A DNA stretch of 64,000 bases from Roseospira navarrensis (GTDB lineage Bacteria; Pseudomonadota; Alphaproteobacteria; Rhodospirillales; Rhodospirillaceae). Numbering within the stretch: the stretch's first letter is position 1; each line of letters starts with the position of its first letter. The notes under the pieces were generated by a model. That model ran no database searches. It saw only the letters and a program-made list of their open reading frames with translations, and was not told the DNA's origin. The position numbers and the translations under genes were made by a program. Shown piece by piece: positions 7,316 to 16,744 of this stretch. Location: contig NZ_WIVE01000016.1 in the NCBI RefSeq assembly GCF_009601025.1, positions 1-64,000 on the forward strand. The letters are read 5' to 3'.

Positions 7316-8782
7316 TCAGGTCCCGCAGAAGGTGCGGTAGCGCCCGGGGCCGGCCGGGTCCGGGGCGGTGTAGGCCTCCAGACCCGGGCGGGGCTCATGG
7401 GGGGCCGCCAGCACGGCCAGCAGGGCGTGCAGGGGGGCGAGATCATCCCGCTGGGTGGCGGCGGCCAGGGCGTCTTCCACGATGTGGTTGCGCGGGATGT
7501 AGGCCGGGTTGGCGCGGCGCATCGCCGCCACCGTCGCGGCGTCCGCCTCGCCCCGCCGGGCCCGCCAGCGGTCCAGCCACGCCCGGGCGCGGTCGTCCGG
7601 ATGCGACCCCGCCGCGCCGGGCAGCGTGCCGGCGTTCGTCAGGGTCCGGAAGGTGTTGGTGTAGTCCGCCCCGGTCTCCTGCATCCAGGCCAGCAGGTCG
7701 TCGATCAGGCTGCCGTCCTCCGGCGCGGCGTCCGGCAGCCCCAGCTTGCGGCGCATCATGGCGGTCCAGCGGGTCTCGTACAGGTCGCGGAACGCGCCGA
7801 TGGCCTCCTCCGCCCGGGTCACCGCCTGATCGGCGTCGGTGTGGATCAGGGGCAGCAGCGCCTCGGCCAGCCGCGCCAGGTTCCATTGCGCGACGGCCGG
7901 CTGGTTGCCGAAGGCGTAGCGACGGCCGTGGTCGATGGAGCTGAACGCGGTCGCCGGGTCATAGGCGTCCATGAAGGCGCAGGGGCCGTAGTCGATGGAC
8001 TCGCCCGACAGCGTCATGTTGTCGGTGTTCATGACGCCGTGGACGAAGCCGACGCGCATCCAGTCCACCACGAGGTCCGCCTGCCGCGCCGCCACCCGGC
8101 CGAGCAGGGCGAGCGCCTGGGCGTCCGGCGATGCCTCGGACAGGTCGGGGTCGTGGCGCTCGATCGCATAGCGCACCAGCGCCGCCAGCCCCGCCGTGTC
8201 GCGCCGGGCGGCGGCGTACTGCACCGTGCCCACGCGCAGATGGCTGGCCGCGACCCGGGTCAGCACGGCGCCCGGCAGGGCATCCTCGCGGTAGACCGGC
8301 TCGCCCGTGGCCACGACCGCCAGACTGCGGGTGGAGGGAATGCCGAGGGCGTGCAGGGCCTCGCTGATGACGTATTCCCGCAGCATCGGCCCCAGCGCCG
8401 CGCGGCCGTCGCCCATGCGCGAATAGGGCGTGCGGCCCGAGCCCTTGAACTGGATGTCCACCCGGCGGCCGTCCGGGGCCAGGTGTTCGCCGAGGACGAT
8501 GGCGCGGCCGTCGCCCAGCATGGTGAAGTGCCCGAACTGGTGCCCGGCGTAGGCCTGGGCGAGGGGCGTCGCGCCCTCCGGCAGCGCGTTGCCGGCGAAC
8601 AGGGCCGCCAGGGTGTCGGCGTCCGGGGTGGCGTCGGCCGGAGCCAGGCCGAGCGTCGCCGCCAGCCCGTGATTGAAGATCACCAGCCGGGGCGCGCGCA
8701 CCGGCGTGGGGCCGAGGCGGGTGTAGAAGGCGTCGGGCAGGCGGGCATAGCTGTTGTCGAACCGCCAGGTCAGGGCCGTCAT
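7316..8782 (-). CDS. selO: Protein adenylyltransferase SelO (YdiU family)
   Basis: 488 residues, the usual length. SelO is a pseudokinase-fold enzyme that transfers AMP from ATP to Ser, Thr or Tyr of proteins and is linked to redox and oxidative stress. Family motifs are present in order: GDGRAIVLGE, DIQFKGSGRTPYSRMGDGRA, EYVISEALHALGIPSTRSLA and the metal/ATP motif VHGVMNTDNMTLSGESIDYGP. The ATG at 8782 is preferred because MTALTWRFDNSYARLPDAFY is the conserved N-terminus; further in-frame codons upstream lie in a hairpin region. It follows the D-amino-acid dehydrogenase gene on the same strand by 199 bp containing several stem-loops. Many SelO proteins end in a selenocysteine or cysteine; here the C-terminus RTFCGT has a Cys three residues from the end. 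Confidence 0.92.
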   Translation of the reverse strand: MTALTWRFDNSYARLPDAFYTRLGPTPVRAPRLVIFNHGLAATLGLAPADATPDADTLAALFAGNALPEGATPLAQAYAGHQFGHFTMLGDGRAIVLGEHLAPDGRRVDIQFKGSGRTPYSRMGDGRAALGPMLREYVISEALHALGIPSTRSLAVVATGEPVYREDALPGAVLTRVAASHLRVGTVQYAAARRDTAGLAALVRYAIERHDPDLSEASPDAQALALLGRVAARQADLVVDWMRVGFVHGVMNTDNMTLSGESIDYGPCAFMDAYDPATAFSSIDHGRRYAFGNQPAVAQWNLARLAEALLPLIHTDADQAVTRAEEAIGAFRDLYETRWTAMMRRKLGLPDAAPEDGSLIDDLLAWMQETGADYTNTFRTLTNAGTLPGAAGSHPDDRARAWLDRWRARRGEADAATVAAMRRANPAYIPRNHIVEDALAAATQRDDLAPLHALLAVLAAPHEPRPGLEAYTAPDPAGPGRYRTFCGT

Positions 8783-8810
8783 GGGCGGGGGGTCCTTGTT
8801 CTCCTGATCG

Positions 8811-8912
8811 GCGAAGAACCGGACTCGCCCGGTTCTTCGCCTCCGCCGCTTCGCGGCGCCGGCGCGGTCGCGCCGGCCGCTCGGCGACCAGACCAGGCTG
8901 GTCGCCGAGCGG
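8811..8912. repeat. Cluster of four adjacent stem-loops between dadA and selO
   Basis: Four hairpins follow one another: GCGAAGAACCGG/CCGGTTCTTCGC (8811-8840, 12 bp); CGCCGC/GCGGCG (8844-8858); CCGGCGCG/CGCGCCGG (8859-8876); and CCGCTCGGCGACCAG/CTGGTCGCCGAGCGG (8877-8912, 15 bp). None has a U-tract. The middle portion (GCCTCCGCCGC..CGCGGCGCCG..GCGGTCGC) recurs after the Fe-S carrier gene (about 15636-15670) and, more loosely, at about 44176-44238. Likely an mRNA-stabilising or transcript-end structure between two genes of one strand. Confidence 0.55.
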
Positions 8913-8981
8913 GACTGCACTCTCCCCGTCGAGGTGGGAACGCGGGGCGGCCCGTCCAAGGCCCGCGCGCGCGGGGGGCGG

Positions 8982-10256
8982 TTACATCCGCGCGAAGCGG
9001 TGCAGGCCCAGCCCGCGGATGTCGATGGCCGGGACCCGCCCGGCGATCAGGTCGGCGGTGATCTGGGCCGAGCCCGCCGCCATGGCCCAGCCCATATGGC
9101 CGTGCCCCGTGTTCAGGAACAGGTTGTCCAGGCCCGGCACCGGCCCCAGCAGCGGCACCGAATCGGGCGTGGATGGCCGCAGGCCGCACCAGGGTTCGGG
9201 GTTGCTGTAATCGCCGCCCTCGGGGAACAGGGCGCGGGCGTTGCGCAGGGTCAGGGCCACCCGGGCCGGGTTCATGTCGGTGGTCCAGCCCTCGAAGGCG
9301 GCGGTGCCCGCGCAGCGCAGCCGGTCGCCCAGCCGCGCGTAGACCATGCGCACCTCGTCGTCGATGAGGCTGACCGTGGGGGCCCCGGTGGCCCCCCGGG
9401 TGTCCAGGGTGATGGAATAGCCCTTGGCCGGGTAGATCGGCAGCGCCAGCCCGATGGTGCGGGTGACCCGGGGCGAATGGCTGCCCAGCGCCAGCACCAC
9501 CGCGTCGGCGGAGATGGGGCCGTCGCTGGTCGTCGCCCCCATGACCGCGCGCCGCGTCCTCAGCGAGCGATAGAGCCCGTGCACCGTCACCCCATAGCGG
9601 AAGGTGGCCCCGTGCCGCCGCGCCTCGGCCGCCATGGCGCTGGTGAAGCGGTGGGCGTCGCCGGTCTCGTCGCCCGGGCTGTAGAACGCCCCGGCCAGCG
9701 AGGGCGCGGCGTGGGCCAGCGCCGGTTCCATCGCCACGGCCTCGTCCACCGAGATGGGGCGGCGCTCCAGCCCGGCCAGGGTCATCACGTCGGCGACGGC
9801 GCGCGCCCGCGCGAAGCCGCGTGGGTCGCGGTGGATGTGGATGATGCCCGTCTGAAGCGCGTCGTAGTCCGGGTCGATGGCCTCGCGCAGGACGGCCATG
9901 CGCTCCCGGCTGTACAGGGCGAGGCGCACCGCCCGTTCCATGTTGCGGGTCTGGGCGCCGCGTCGGCAGTTGAGCAGGAAGCGCAGCATCCAGGACCACA
10001 GGGCGGGGTCCGGCCGCAGCCAGCAGACCTGCAACGGGGCGTCGGCGCGCGCCAGCCACTTGAGCAGCAGGCGCGGCACGTGCGGCCCGGCCCAGGGCTC
10101 GGCGTGGCTGGCGGCGAGCTGGCCGCCGTTGGCGTAGCTGGTCTCCAGGCCGGGACCGGGCTGGCGGTCCACGACGGTGACCGCGTGCCCGTCCCGGGCC
10201 AGCAGACAGGCGGTGGTCGCGCCGATCACCCCGGCGCCGAGGACGAGGACGTGCAA
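8982..10256 (-). CDS. dadA: FAD-dependent D-amino-acid dehydrogenase (DadA family)
   Basis: 424 residues. A Rossmann FAD-binding site opens the protein (VLVLGAGVIGATTACLLARDG), followed by the DadA signature LETSYANGGQLAASHAEPWA and, near the C-terminus, NTGHGHMGWAMAAGS. DadA-type enzymes oxidise D-amino acids such as D-alanine to 2-oxo acids, passing electrons to the membrane quinone pool. The start is TTG at 10256, with GGAG 8 nt upstream; the FAD fold begins at residue 3, so little choice remains. No alanine racemase gene (dadX) or lrp gene is adjacent, so the substrate could differ. The gene lies 109 bp downstream of pgk and upstream of selO, all on the minus strand. Confidence 0.85.
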   Translation of the reverse strand: MHVLVLGAGVIGATTACLLARDGHAVTVVDRQPGPGLETSYANGGQLAASHAEPWAGPHVPRLLLKWLARADAPLQVCWLRPDPALWSWMLRFLLNCRRGAQTRNMERAVRLALYSRERMAVLREAIDPDYDALQTGIIHIHRDPRGFARARAVADVMTLAGLERRPISVDEAVAMEPALAHAAPSLAGAFYSPGDETGDAHRFTSAMAAEARRHGATFRYGVTVHGLYRSLRTRRAVMGATTSDGPISADAVVLALGSHSPRVTRTIGLALPIYPAKGYSITLDTRGATGAPTVSLIDDEVRMVYARLGDRLRCAGTAAFEGWTTDMNPARVALTLRNARALFPEGGDYSNPEPWCGLRPSTPDSVPLLGPVPGLDNLFLNTGHGHMGWAMAAGSAQITADLIAGRVPAIDIRGLGLHRFARM

Positions 10257-10365
10257 GGAGGAGACTCCGCTCGACCACAGGGCGCGATCGGCATGCCGGG
10301 CGCGTGGAGGACCGCCCCCACCTGGGGCGGCGCCCCGCGCGCGCCGGCCCGACCGGCCCCGCCGG

Positions 10366-11562
<1,197 letters not shown>

Positions 11563-11698
11563 GAGCGTCTCTCCGGATCACAGCGGGCCAGACGGGCCGC
11601 ACCCCTTCAGACCGCGCCCGCGCACCCGGACCCGGGCACGCGGGCGAGGCCCCTGGGGGCGGTCCGCCGTCGCGGTCTTTTCCCTCGGACGGCCGACG

Positions 11699-12706
11699 CT
11701 AGATGGTCTTGGCCATCGCGATGGCGGTGTCGGCCATGCGGGTGGAGAAGCCCCACTCGTTGTCGTACCAGCTCATGACGCGGACGAAGGTGCCGTCGAT
11801 CACCTTGGTGCCGGTGGCGTCGAACACCGAGCTGAAGTCATTGTGGTTGAAGTCGCTGGAGACCAGCGGCCCGGTATTGACGTCCAGCACACCCGTCAGC
11901 GGGCCGGCCGCGGCGGTGGTCATGGCGGCGTTGATCTCGTCGGCGCTGGCGGACTTGGTCAGCTCGCACTTCAGGTCCACGAGCGAGACGTTCGGAGTCG
12001 GCACGCGGATGGCGACACCGTCCAGCTTGCCGGCCAGTTCGGGCAGCACCAGACCCACCGCCTTCGCGGCCCCGGTCGAGGTCGGGATCATGTTGTCGGC
12101 CGCACCGCGGGCGCGGCGCAGGTCCTTGTGCAGGGTGTCCACGGTGCGCTGGTCGCCGGTGTAGCTGTGGATGGTGGTCATGAAGCCGCGCACCAGGCCG
12201 AACTGGTCGTTCAGCACCTTGACCACCGGAGCCAGGCAGTTGGTGGTGCACGAGGCGTTGGACACCACGGTGTGCGCGGCGGTGAGCTGGTCGTGGTTGA
12301 CGCCGTAGACCACGGTCAGGTCGGCGCCGCTGGCCGGCGCGGAGACCAGCACGCGCTTGGCGCCGGCGTCCAGATGGAAGGCGGCCTTGTCGCGGTCCGT
12401 GAAGATGCCCGTGCACTCCATCACGATGTCCACGCCCAGGTCGCCCCAGGGCAGGTTCTTCGGGTCGCGCTCGGCCAGGACCTTGATGGCCTTGCCGTTG
12501 ACGACGATGGAATCCTCGGTGGACGACACGTCCATGGGCAGCACGCCGTGGACGGTGTCATACTTGAGAAGGTGCGCATTGGCCTCCGCGGAGCCGAGGT
12601 CGTTGATCGCCACCACCTCGATGTCGGTGCGGCCATGCTCCAGCAGCGAGCGGAGCACGAGACGTCCAATGCGGCCGAAGCCGTTGATGCCAACACGAAC
12701 AGCCAT
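11699..12706 (-). CDS. gap: Glyceraldehyde-3-phosphate dehydrogenase, type I
   Basis: 335 residues. It oxidises glyceraldehyde 3-phosphate with NAD(P)+ and phosphate to 1,3-bisphosphoglycerate. The NAD-binding start [17 protein letters not shown] and the active-site block [13 protein letters not shown], with the catalytic Cys near residue 153, are intact. The C-terminal [15 protein letters not shown] is diagnostic. The ATG at 12706 is preceded by GAGGAGG at a good distance. It leads the gap-pgk unit on the minus strand and is divergent from the polyphosphate kinase gene at 13033. The 326 bp between those two start codons must hold both promoters, but I see no convincing -35/-10 pair or operator there. 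Confidence 0.97.
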   Translation of the reverse strand: MAVRVGINGFGRIGRLVLRSLLEHGRTDIEVVAINDLGSAEANAHLLKYDTVHGVLPMDVSSTEDSIVVNGKAIKVLAERDPKNLPWGDLGVDIVMECTGIFTDRDKAAFHLDAGAKRVLVSAPASGADLTVVYGVNHDQLTAAHTVVSNASCTTNCLAPVVKVLNDQFGLVRGFMTTIHSYTGDQRTVDTLHKDLRRARGAADNMIPTSTGAAKAVGLVLPELAGKLDGVAIRVPTPNVSLVDLKCELTKSASADEINAAMTTAAAGPLTGVLDVNTGPLVSSDFNHNDFSSVFDATGTKVIDGTFVRVMSWYDNEWGFSTRMADTAIAMAKTI

Positions 12707-13032
12707 TCAGTGTTCCTCCTCGAAGACGCGGTCCGGGGGACGGGTCTTTGTCTTTGATGTGACGATTGAGAGGCGGCTTCCGCGCAGGACGACTCGCGTC
12801 GGGAAACGGGGGGTCCGACGCGCCTTCCTCCCATCCAACCGGCGGGCCCCATCGCAACGGACGCGAAACAAGGCCCGGCCGGGGGAAACCTGCCCTCCAG
12901 GGTGGCGACACCCTAGCAGAGCGCTCCGAATTTTCCCACCCCCAAGCGACCGACCGCGACCCACGACAATCCCATGACATCGCGGGGGTTCCGGCGTTAC
13001 GCTCGCCCGTCCGACGCCAGGGGGAGGCCGCC

Positions 13033-14613
13033 ATGTTCCGCACTGCCGAACTGGGCCGCAAGGTCAGCAAGGAAGAGTTCGACCGTCAGGCCGGACCGTT
13101 GCGCATCGAACTGCTGGAACTGCAGCAGACCCTGCGCGCGGCGGACTTTCCGGTGATCCTGGTGTTCGCCGGCGTGGAGGGCGCCGGCAAGAGCGAGAGC
13201 ATGAACCTGCTCAATGAATGGCTCGACCCGCGCTGGATCGTCACCCGGGCCTACGGGCCGCCCTCGGACGAGGAGCGCGAGCGCCCCGAGTTCTGGCGCT
13301 TCTGGCGCGACCTGCCGCCCAAGGGGCGGATCGGCCAGTTTCTGTCGGCCTGGTACTCCCGGCCCTTCATGGAGTTCGCCACCGCCGCCATCGACGACAC
13401 CACCTTTGACGAGCGCATGACGCGGGTGCAGGCGTTCGAAAAGACCCTGGCCGACGACGGCGCGCTGATCCTGAAGTTCTGGATGCACCTGGGCAAGGAC
13501 GCCCAGAAGAAGCGCCTGAAGTCGCTGGAGAAGGACCCGCGCCAGAGCTGGCGCGTCACCGCCCAGGACTGGAAGAACTGGGAGATGTACGACTCCTTCA
13601 TCCGCGCGGCCGAACAACTGATCGCGCGCACCTCGGTGTCGGCGGCGCGCTGGACCATCGTCGAGGGCCAGGACGACCGCTACCGGGCGCTGACCGTGCT
13701 GTTCAGCCTGCGCGACGCCCTGTTGCACCACCTGGAGCGCCGCCGTCTGCAGCGCCAGACCCGGACCGAGGCCTACGCCAGCCTGGTCGCCCGTGATGCG
13801 ACCGGCCCCGGGGCGCGGGCCGCCGCCGGTGTCGGCGCCGGGATGGGCGGGCAGGTGCTGCCCAATCTGGTGGCGGGGCTGCCGACCGTGCTCGACACCC
13901 TGAAGATGGACAGCGCCCTGGAGAAGAAGGACTACCGCGCCGGCCTGGCCCAGCAGCAGGGGCGGATTGCCTTGCTTCAGCGCCGGGCCCGGGTCCAGGG
14001 GGTGTCCACCGTGCTGGTGTTCGAGGGCTGGGACGCCGCCGGCAAGGGCGGCTCCATCCGCCGCCTGACGCAGGCCCTGGATGCCCGGCAGGTGCAGGTG
14101 ATCCCGGTCGCCGCGCCCACCGACGAGGAACGCGCCCAGCATTACATGTGGCGCTTCTGGCGCCAGTTGGGCCGCGCCGGCCGGGTCACCGTGTTCGATC
14201 GCTCGTGGTACGGCCGCGTGCTGGTGGAGCGCGTGGAGGGTTTCGCCGCCGAGGACGAGTGGGCGCGCGCCTACGCCGAGATCCGCGATTTCGAGGAACA
14301 GATGGTGCAGCACGGCATGGTGCTGTGCAAGTTCTGGCTGCACATCACCAAGGACGAACAGCTTTCCCGGTTCAAGACCCGCGAAGAGACCCCGTACAAG
14401 CGCTGGAAGCTGACCGAGGAGGACTGGCGCAATCGGGAACAGTGGGAGGCCTACGAGCACGCCATCAACGAGATGGTGGAGCGCACCAGCACCCACACCG
14501 CGCCCTGGACCCTGGTCGAGGCCAACGACAAGCGCCACGCCCGCGTCAAGGTGATCCGGACCGTGGCCGACGCCATGGAACGCGCGATCGGCAAGCCCAA
14601 GGGGTCGGGGTGA
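13033..14613 (+). CDS. pap: PPK2-family polyphosphate phosphotransferase, two-domain (Pap-like)
   Basis: 526 residues made of two PPK2 kinase domains. Each has a Walker A loop: GVEGAGKSES (about 47-56) in the first and EGWDAAGKGGS (about 331-341) in the second. Each also keeps the PPK2 blocks around RFWRDLPPKGRIG/RFWRQLGRAGRVT and SWYGRVLVERVEGF. Two-domain (class II) PPK2 enzymes use polyphosphate to phosphorylate AMP to ADP, with the second domain carrying catalysis in characterised members. The second domain here has the canonical WDAAGKGG loop and the first a divergent one. The ATG at 13033 follows GGGGAGG, and the upstream in-frame region is not protein-like. It stands alone on the plus strand. 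Choice of AMP as acceptor is inferred from architecture. Confidence 0.85.
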   Translation: MFRTAELGRKVSKEEFDRQAGPLRIELLELQQTLRAADFPVILVFAGVEGAGKSESMNLLNEWLDPRWIVTRAYGPPSDEERERPEFWRFWRDLPPKGRIGQFLSAWYSRPFMEFATAAIDDTTFDERMTRVQAFEKTLADDGALILKFWMHLGKDAQKKRLKSLEKDPRQSWRVTAQDWKNWEMYDSFIRAAEQLIARTSVSAARWTIVEGQDDRYRALTVLFSLRDALLHHLERRRLQRQTRTEAYASLVARDATGPGARAAAGVGAGMGGQVLPNLVAGLPTVLDTLKMDSALEKKDYRAGLAQQQGRIALLQRRARVQGVSTVLVFEGWDAAGKGGSIRRLTQALDARQVQVIPVAAPTDEERAQHYMWRFWRQLGRAGRVTVFDRSWYGRVLVERVEGFAAEDEWARAYAEIRDFEEQMVQHGMVLCKFWLHITKDEQLSRFKTREETPYKRWKLTEEDWRNREQWEAYEHAINEMVERTSTHTAPWTLVEANDKRHARVKVIRTVADAMERAIGKPKGSG

Positions 14614-15223
14614 CGCGGTAGGGCGGGGCACCCCGCCGCATTGCCGCCACGCGGCGGATTTCCGGATGGTGGTGGTCAGGCTCCTCACCCCCTCCTCAGC
14701 CCTCCCCATTCCATGGCGATCACGTCCACTCCTATTTTTCGAACCGGAGCGGCCGTCTCCGGCACGATGATGGAGGGCGATCCCTATGATGATTGAGCCG
14801 CGCTCTTGGTGTTCTTTGTGTCTTGGTGGTGAATGATCCGACGCTGCCGGATCATCCAGCGCCCTCCCTGAAGACGTGTGAATCAGATAGGCATTCCCTG
14901 GGCAGGGAGTCCGGTGGGCGTTGCGTGGACCCGGACTCCTGCCCCATTGATGGGGGAGGTCGGGAGGGGGGCCGGGCGGCGACCGCGACGCCAGAGGGGC
15001 GGCCCGGACCGGGCGGAAAAATGTCCCGGGGTGCCGTCCCGTCCGGTCTCCGGATTCGCGGGATGGTCTCGGCGGGGCCGCACCGAAAGGCCTGAGGGCC
15101 GACATGGTGCTCTGAACCCGTGGCCCCGGGCGCTGTCGCCGGGGCCTCGACAGGACGGACGGGCGTGCCTACATCTGGCCCGAAATGATTGCCGTCCCCG
15201 GCCCTCAGACCAGGAATCCCGCC
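14614..15223. other. 610-bp intergenic region with repeat fragments
   Basis: No supported gene. Immediately after pap there is a TAGGGCGGGGCACCCCGCCGC fragment (14620-14640) of the palindrome family. At 14803-14832 there is one arm of the low-GC repeat whose full inverted pair is at 4509-4591, followed by ATGATCCG/CGGATCAT (14833-14855), an 8-bp hairpin with a 7-nt loop. The remainder is GC-rich and shows no codon-like structure in any frame that I trust. The promoter of the Fe-S carrier gene should lie near its right end. Confidence 0.4.
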
Positions 15224-15625
15224 ATGGCCGCCACCGAGACCCTGACTTCGGACCGCCCCGACGCCGCCGCCCCCGAGGAGGTGGTGCCCGCGCCCGATGC
15301 GCTGGCCATCACCCCGGCCTGCGCCGCCCGCGTCAAGACGCTCATCGACGGCGAGGGCGGCGACCCCGCGCTGATGCTGCGCGTGATCGTGGATGGCGGC
15401 GGCTGCTCCGGGTTCCAGTACCGCTTCGACCTGGACCGCACGGTGGCCGAGGACGACCGCGTGTTCGCCGAGCACGGCATCCGTCTGGTGATCGACGAGG
15501 CCTCGCTGGAGCTGCTGGGCGGCTCGGTCGTGGACTACGTCGAGGACCTGATGGCCGCCGCCTTCACCATCCGCAATCCCAACGCCACCGCCACCTGCGG
15601 CTGCGGCACGTCGTTTTCGGTTTAG
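15224..15625 (+). CDS. erpA: A-type iron-sulfur cluster carrier (ErpA/IscA family)
   Basis: 133 residues. HesB/IscA-family proteins receive Fe-S clusters from the assembly scaffold and pass them to target enzymes. The three cluster-ligating cysteines are present: Cys61 in DGGGCSGFQY and Cys125/Cys127 in TCGCGTSF. The pattern of the C-terminal half (SVVDYVEDL, FTIRNPNATATCGCG) fits the ErpA-like branch; IscA or SufA is less likely since no isc or suf gene is nearby. The N-terminal 30 residues are acidic, Ala/Pro-rich and not part of the fold. The ATG at 15224 is chosen over one 39 bp upstream because AGGA lies 8 nt before it. It is followed 115 bp later by an L,D-transpeptidase-like gene. Confidence 0.85.
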   Translation: MAATETLTSDRPDAAAPEEVVPAPDALAITPACAARVKTLIDGEGGDPALMLRVIVDGGGCSGFQYRFDLDRTVAEDDRVFAEHGIRLVIDEASLELLGGSVVDYVEDLMAAAFTIRNPNATATCGCGTSFSV

Positions 15626-15740
15626 GAGGCGTCGCCTCCGCCGCGCCTCGCGGCGCCGCTGCGGTCGCCCTTGCCTCGCCCCAGTCCGGCGTCATGCTGA
15701 CCGTTGAGGCCACGGCACAGGAAGAACAGGCAGAGAGAGC

Positions 15741-16511
15741 ATGCGGCGGCGATGGGTGGTCCCGATCCTTCTGGGACTGGCGATGAGTCTGGGGGCCATG
15801 GACGGCGACAGCACGGCAAACGCCCAGGTCCCGACCAGCGCGCGCGCCGCGCAGGCCATGGCGCGGGTGACCCCGGACCTGAAGGCCGACGTGGCGGCCG
15901 CCGACCTGCCCTGGGGCGCGCCGGTGTTCCTGCGCGTGTTCAAGCACGAGCGGGTGCTGGAAGCCTGGCTGGAGACCGCGCCCGGCGGGCCGTTCACTCT
16001 GTTCCGGACGTGGCCGGTCTGCGCCGTTTCGGGCGATCTGGGGCCCAAGACCGCCGAGGGCGACGGGCAGGCGCCGGAAGGATTCTACTTCGTGCCGCCG
16101 GGCCGGATGAACCCCCACAGCCGCTTTCACCTGTCATTCAACCTGGGCTACCCCAACGCCTTTGAGCAGGCCCGGGGCTGGACCGGCAGCGCGCTGATGG
16201 TGCACGGGGACTGTGTGTCGATCGGGTGCTTCGCCATGGGCAAGCGCCTGCTGCCGATCGGGGCGGACCGCAACGACCCGATCAACGAGATCTGGACCCT
16301 GATGACGGCGGCCTTCGAGCACGGCCAGCCCTTCGTGCGGGTCCATGCGCTGCCGTTCCGCCTGACGCCGGAGGCGCTGGCGGCGCGGGCGGATCATCCC
16401 TGGGCGGGCTTCTGGGCCAATCTGGCCGAGGGATCCCGCTGGTTCGAGGACACCGGCCGCCCGCCGGACGTGACCGTGCGCGACGGCCGCTACGTCTTCG
16501 GGGCGGATTAG
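15741..16511 (+). CDS. Secreted L,D-transpeptidase-like protein (YkuD domain, YafK type)
   Basis: 256 residues. A signal peptide is visible at 1-28 (basic MRRRW, hydrophobic stretch, TANA end), so the protein acts in the periplasm. The YkuD catalytic motif VHGDCVSIGCFAM contains His155 and Cys163, and YafK-type blocks surround it (PEGFYFVPPGRMNP, FNLGYPNAFEQA). YkuD enzymes form or cut peptidoglycan cross-links or attach lipoproteins; E. coli YafK (DpaA) releases Braun lipoprotein, and which reaction occurs here cannot be told. The ATG at 15741 follows a purine-rich GCAGAGAGAGC. It may be cotranscribed with the Fe-S carrier gene 115 bp upstream, although a GC-rich hairpin separates them. Confidence 0.82.
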   Translation: MRRRWVVPILLGLAMSLGAMDGDSTANAQVPTSARAAQAMARVTPDLKADVAAADLPWGAPVFLRVFKHERVLEAWLETAPGGPFTLFRTWPVCAVSGDLGPKTAEGDGQAPEGFYFVPPGRMNPHSRFHLSFNLGYPNAFEQARGWTGSALMVHGDCVSIGCFAMGKRLLPIGADRNDPINEIWTLMTAAFEHGQPFVRVHALPFRLTPEALAARADHPWAGFWANLAEGSRWFEDTGRPPDVTVRDGRYVFGAD

Positions 16512-16576
16512 AGCGGGCCCACCAGTCACGCCCGCCCAGCGATCGGGGTGACCCTGCCCGATGGCATGGGTTCGGT

Positions 16577-16590
16577 TTGATCGAAATCAA
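16577..16590. promoter_or_regulatory. FNR/FixK-type anaerobox upstream of ccoG
   Basis: TTGATCGAAATCAA is a perfect match to the palindrome TTGAT-N4-ATCAA bound by FNR, FixK and AadR-type regulators. Its centre is 161 bp before the ccoG ATG. If the site acts as a class II activator at -41.5, transcription would start near 16625, and TAACAG at 16613-16618 falls in the -10 position. This predicts induction of ccoG under low oxygen. Confidence 0.75.
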
Positions 16591-16744
16591 TGTGGGGTCC
16601 GGGACAGGAGCGTAACAGAGTTTCCTCATACACGGTCCGGCGTGCGGCCGGACTCCACGCCCCCGGGGCGCGGCGGCGGATCGCGGACGGTGCGCGCCGC
16701 CGTGTGATCCTGGGGCCGTGCGATCAGGAAAAGGGTCAGCAGGC

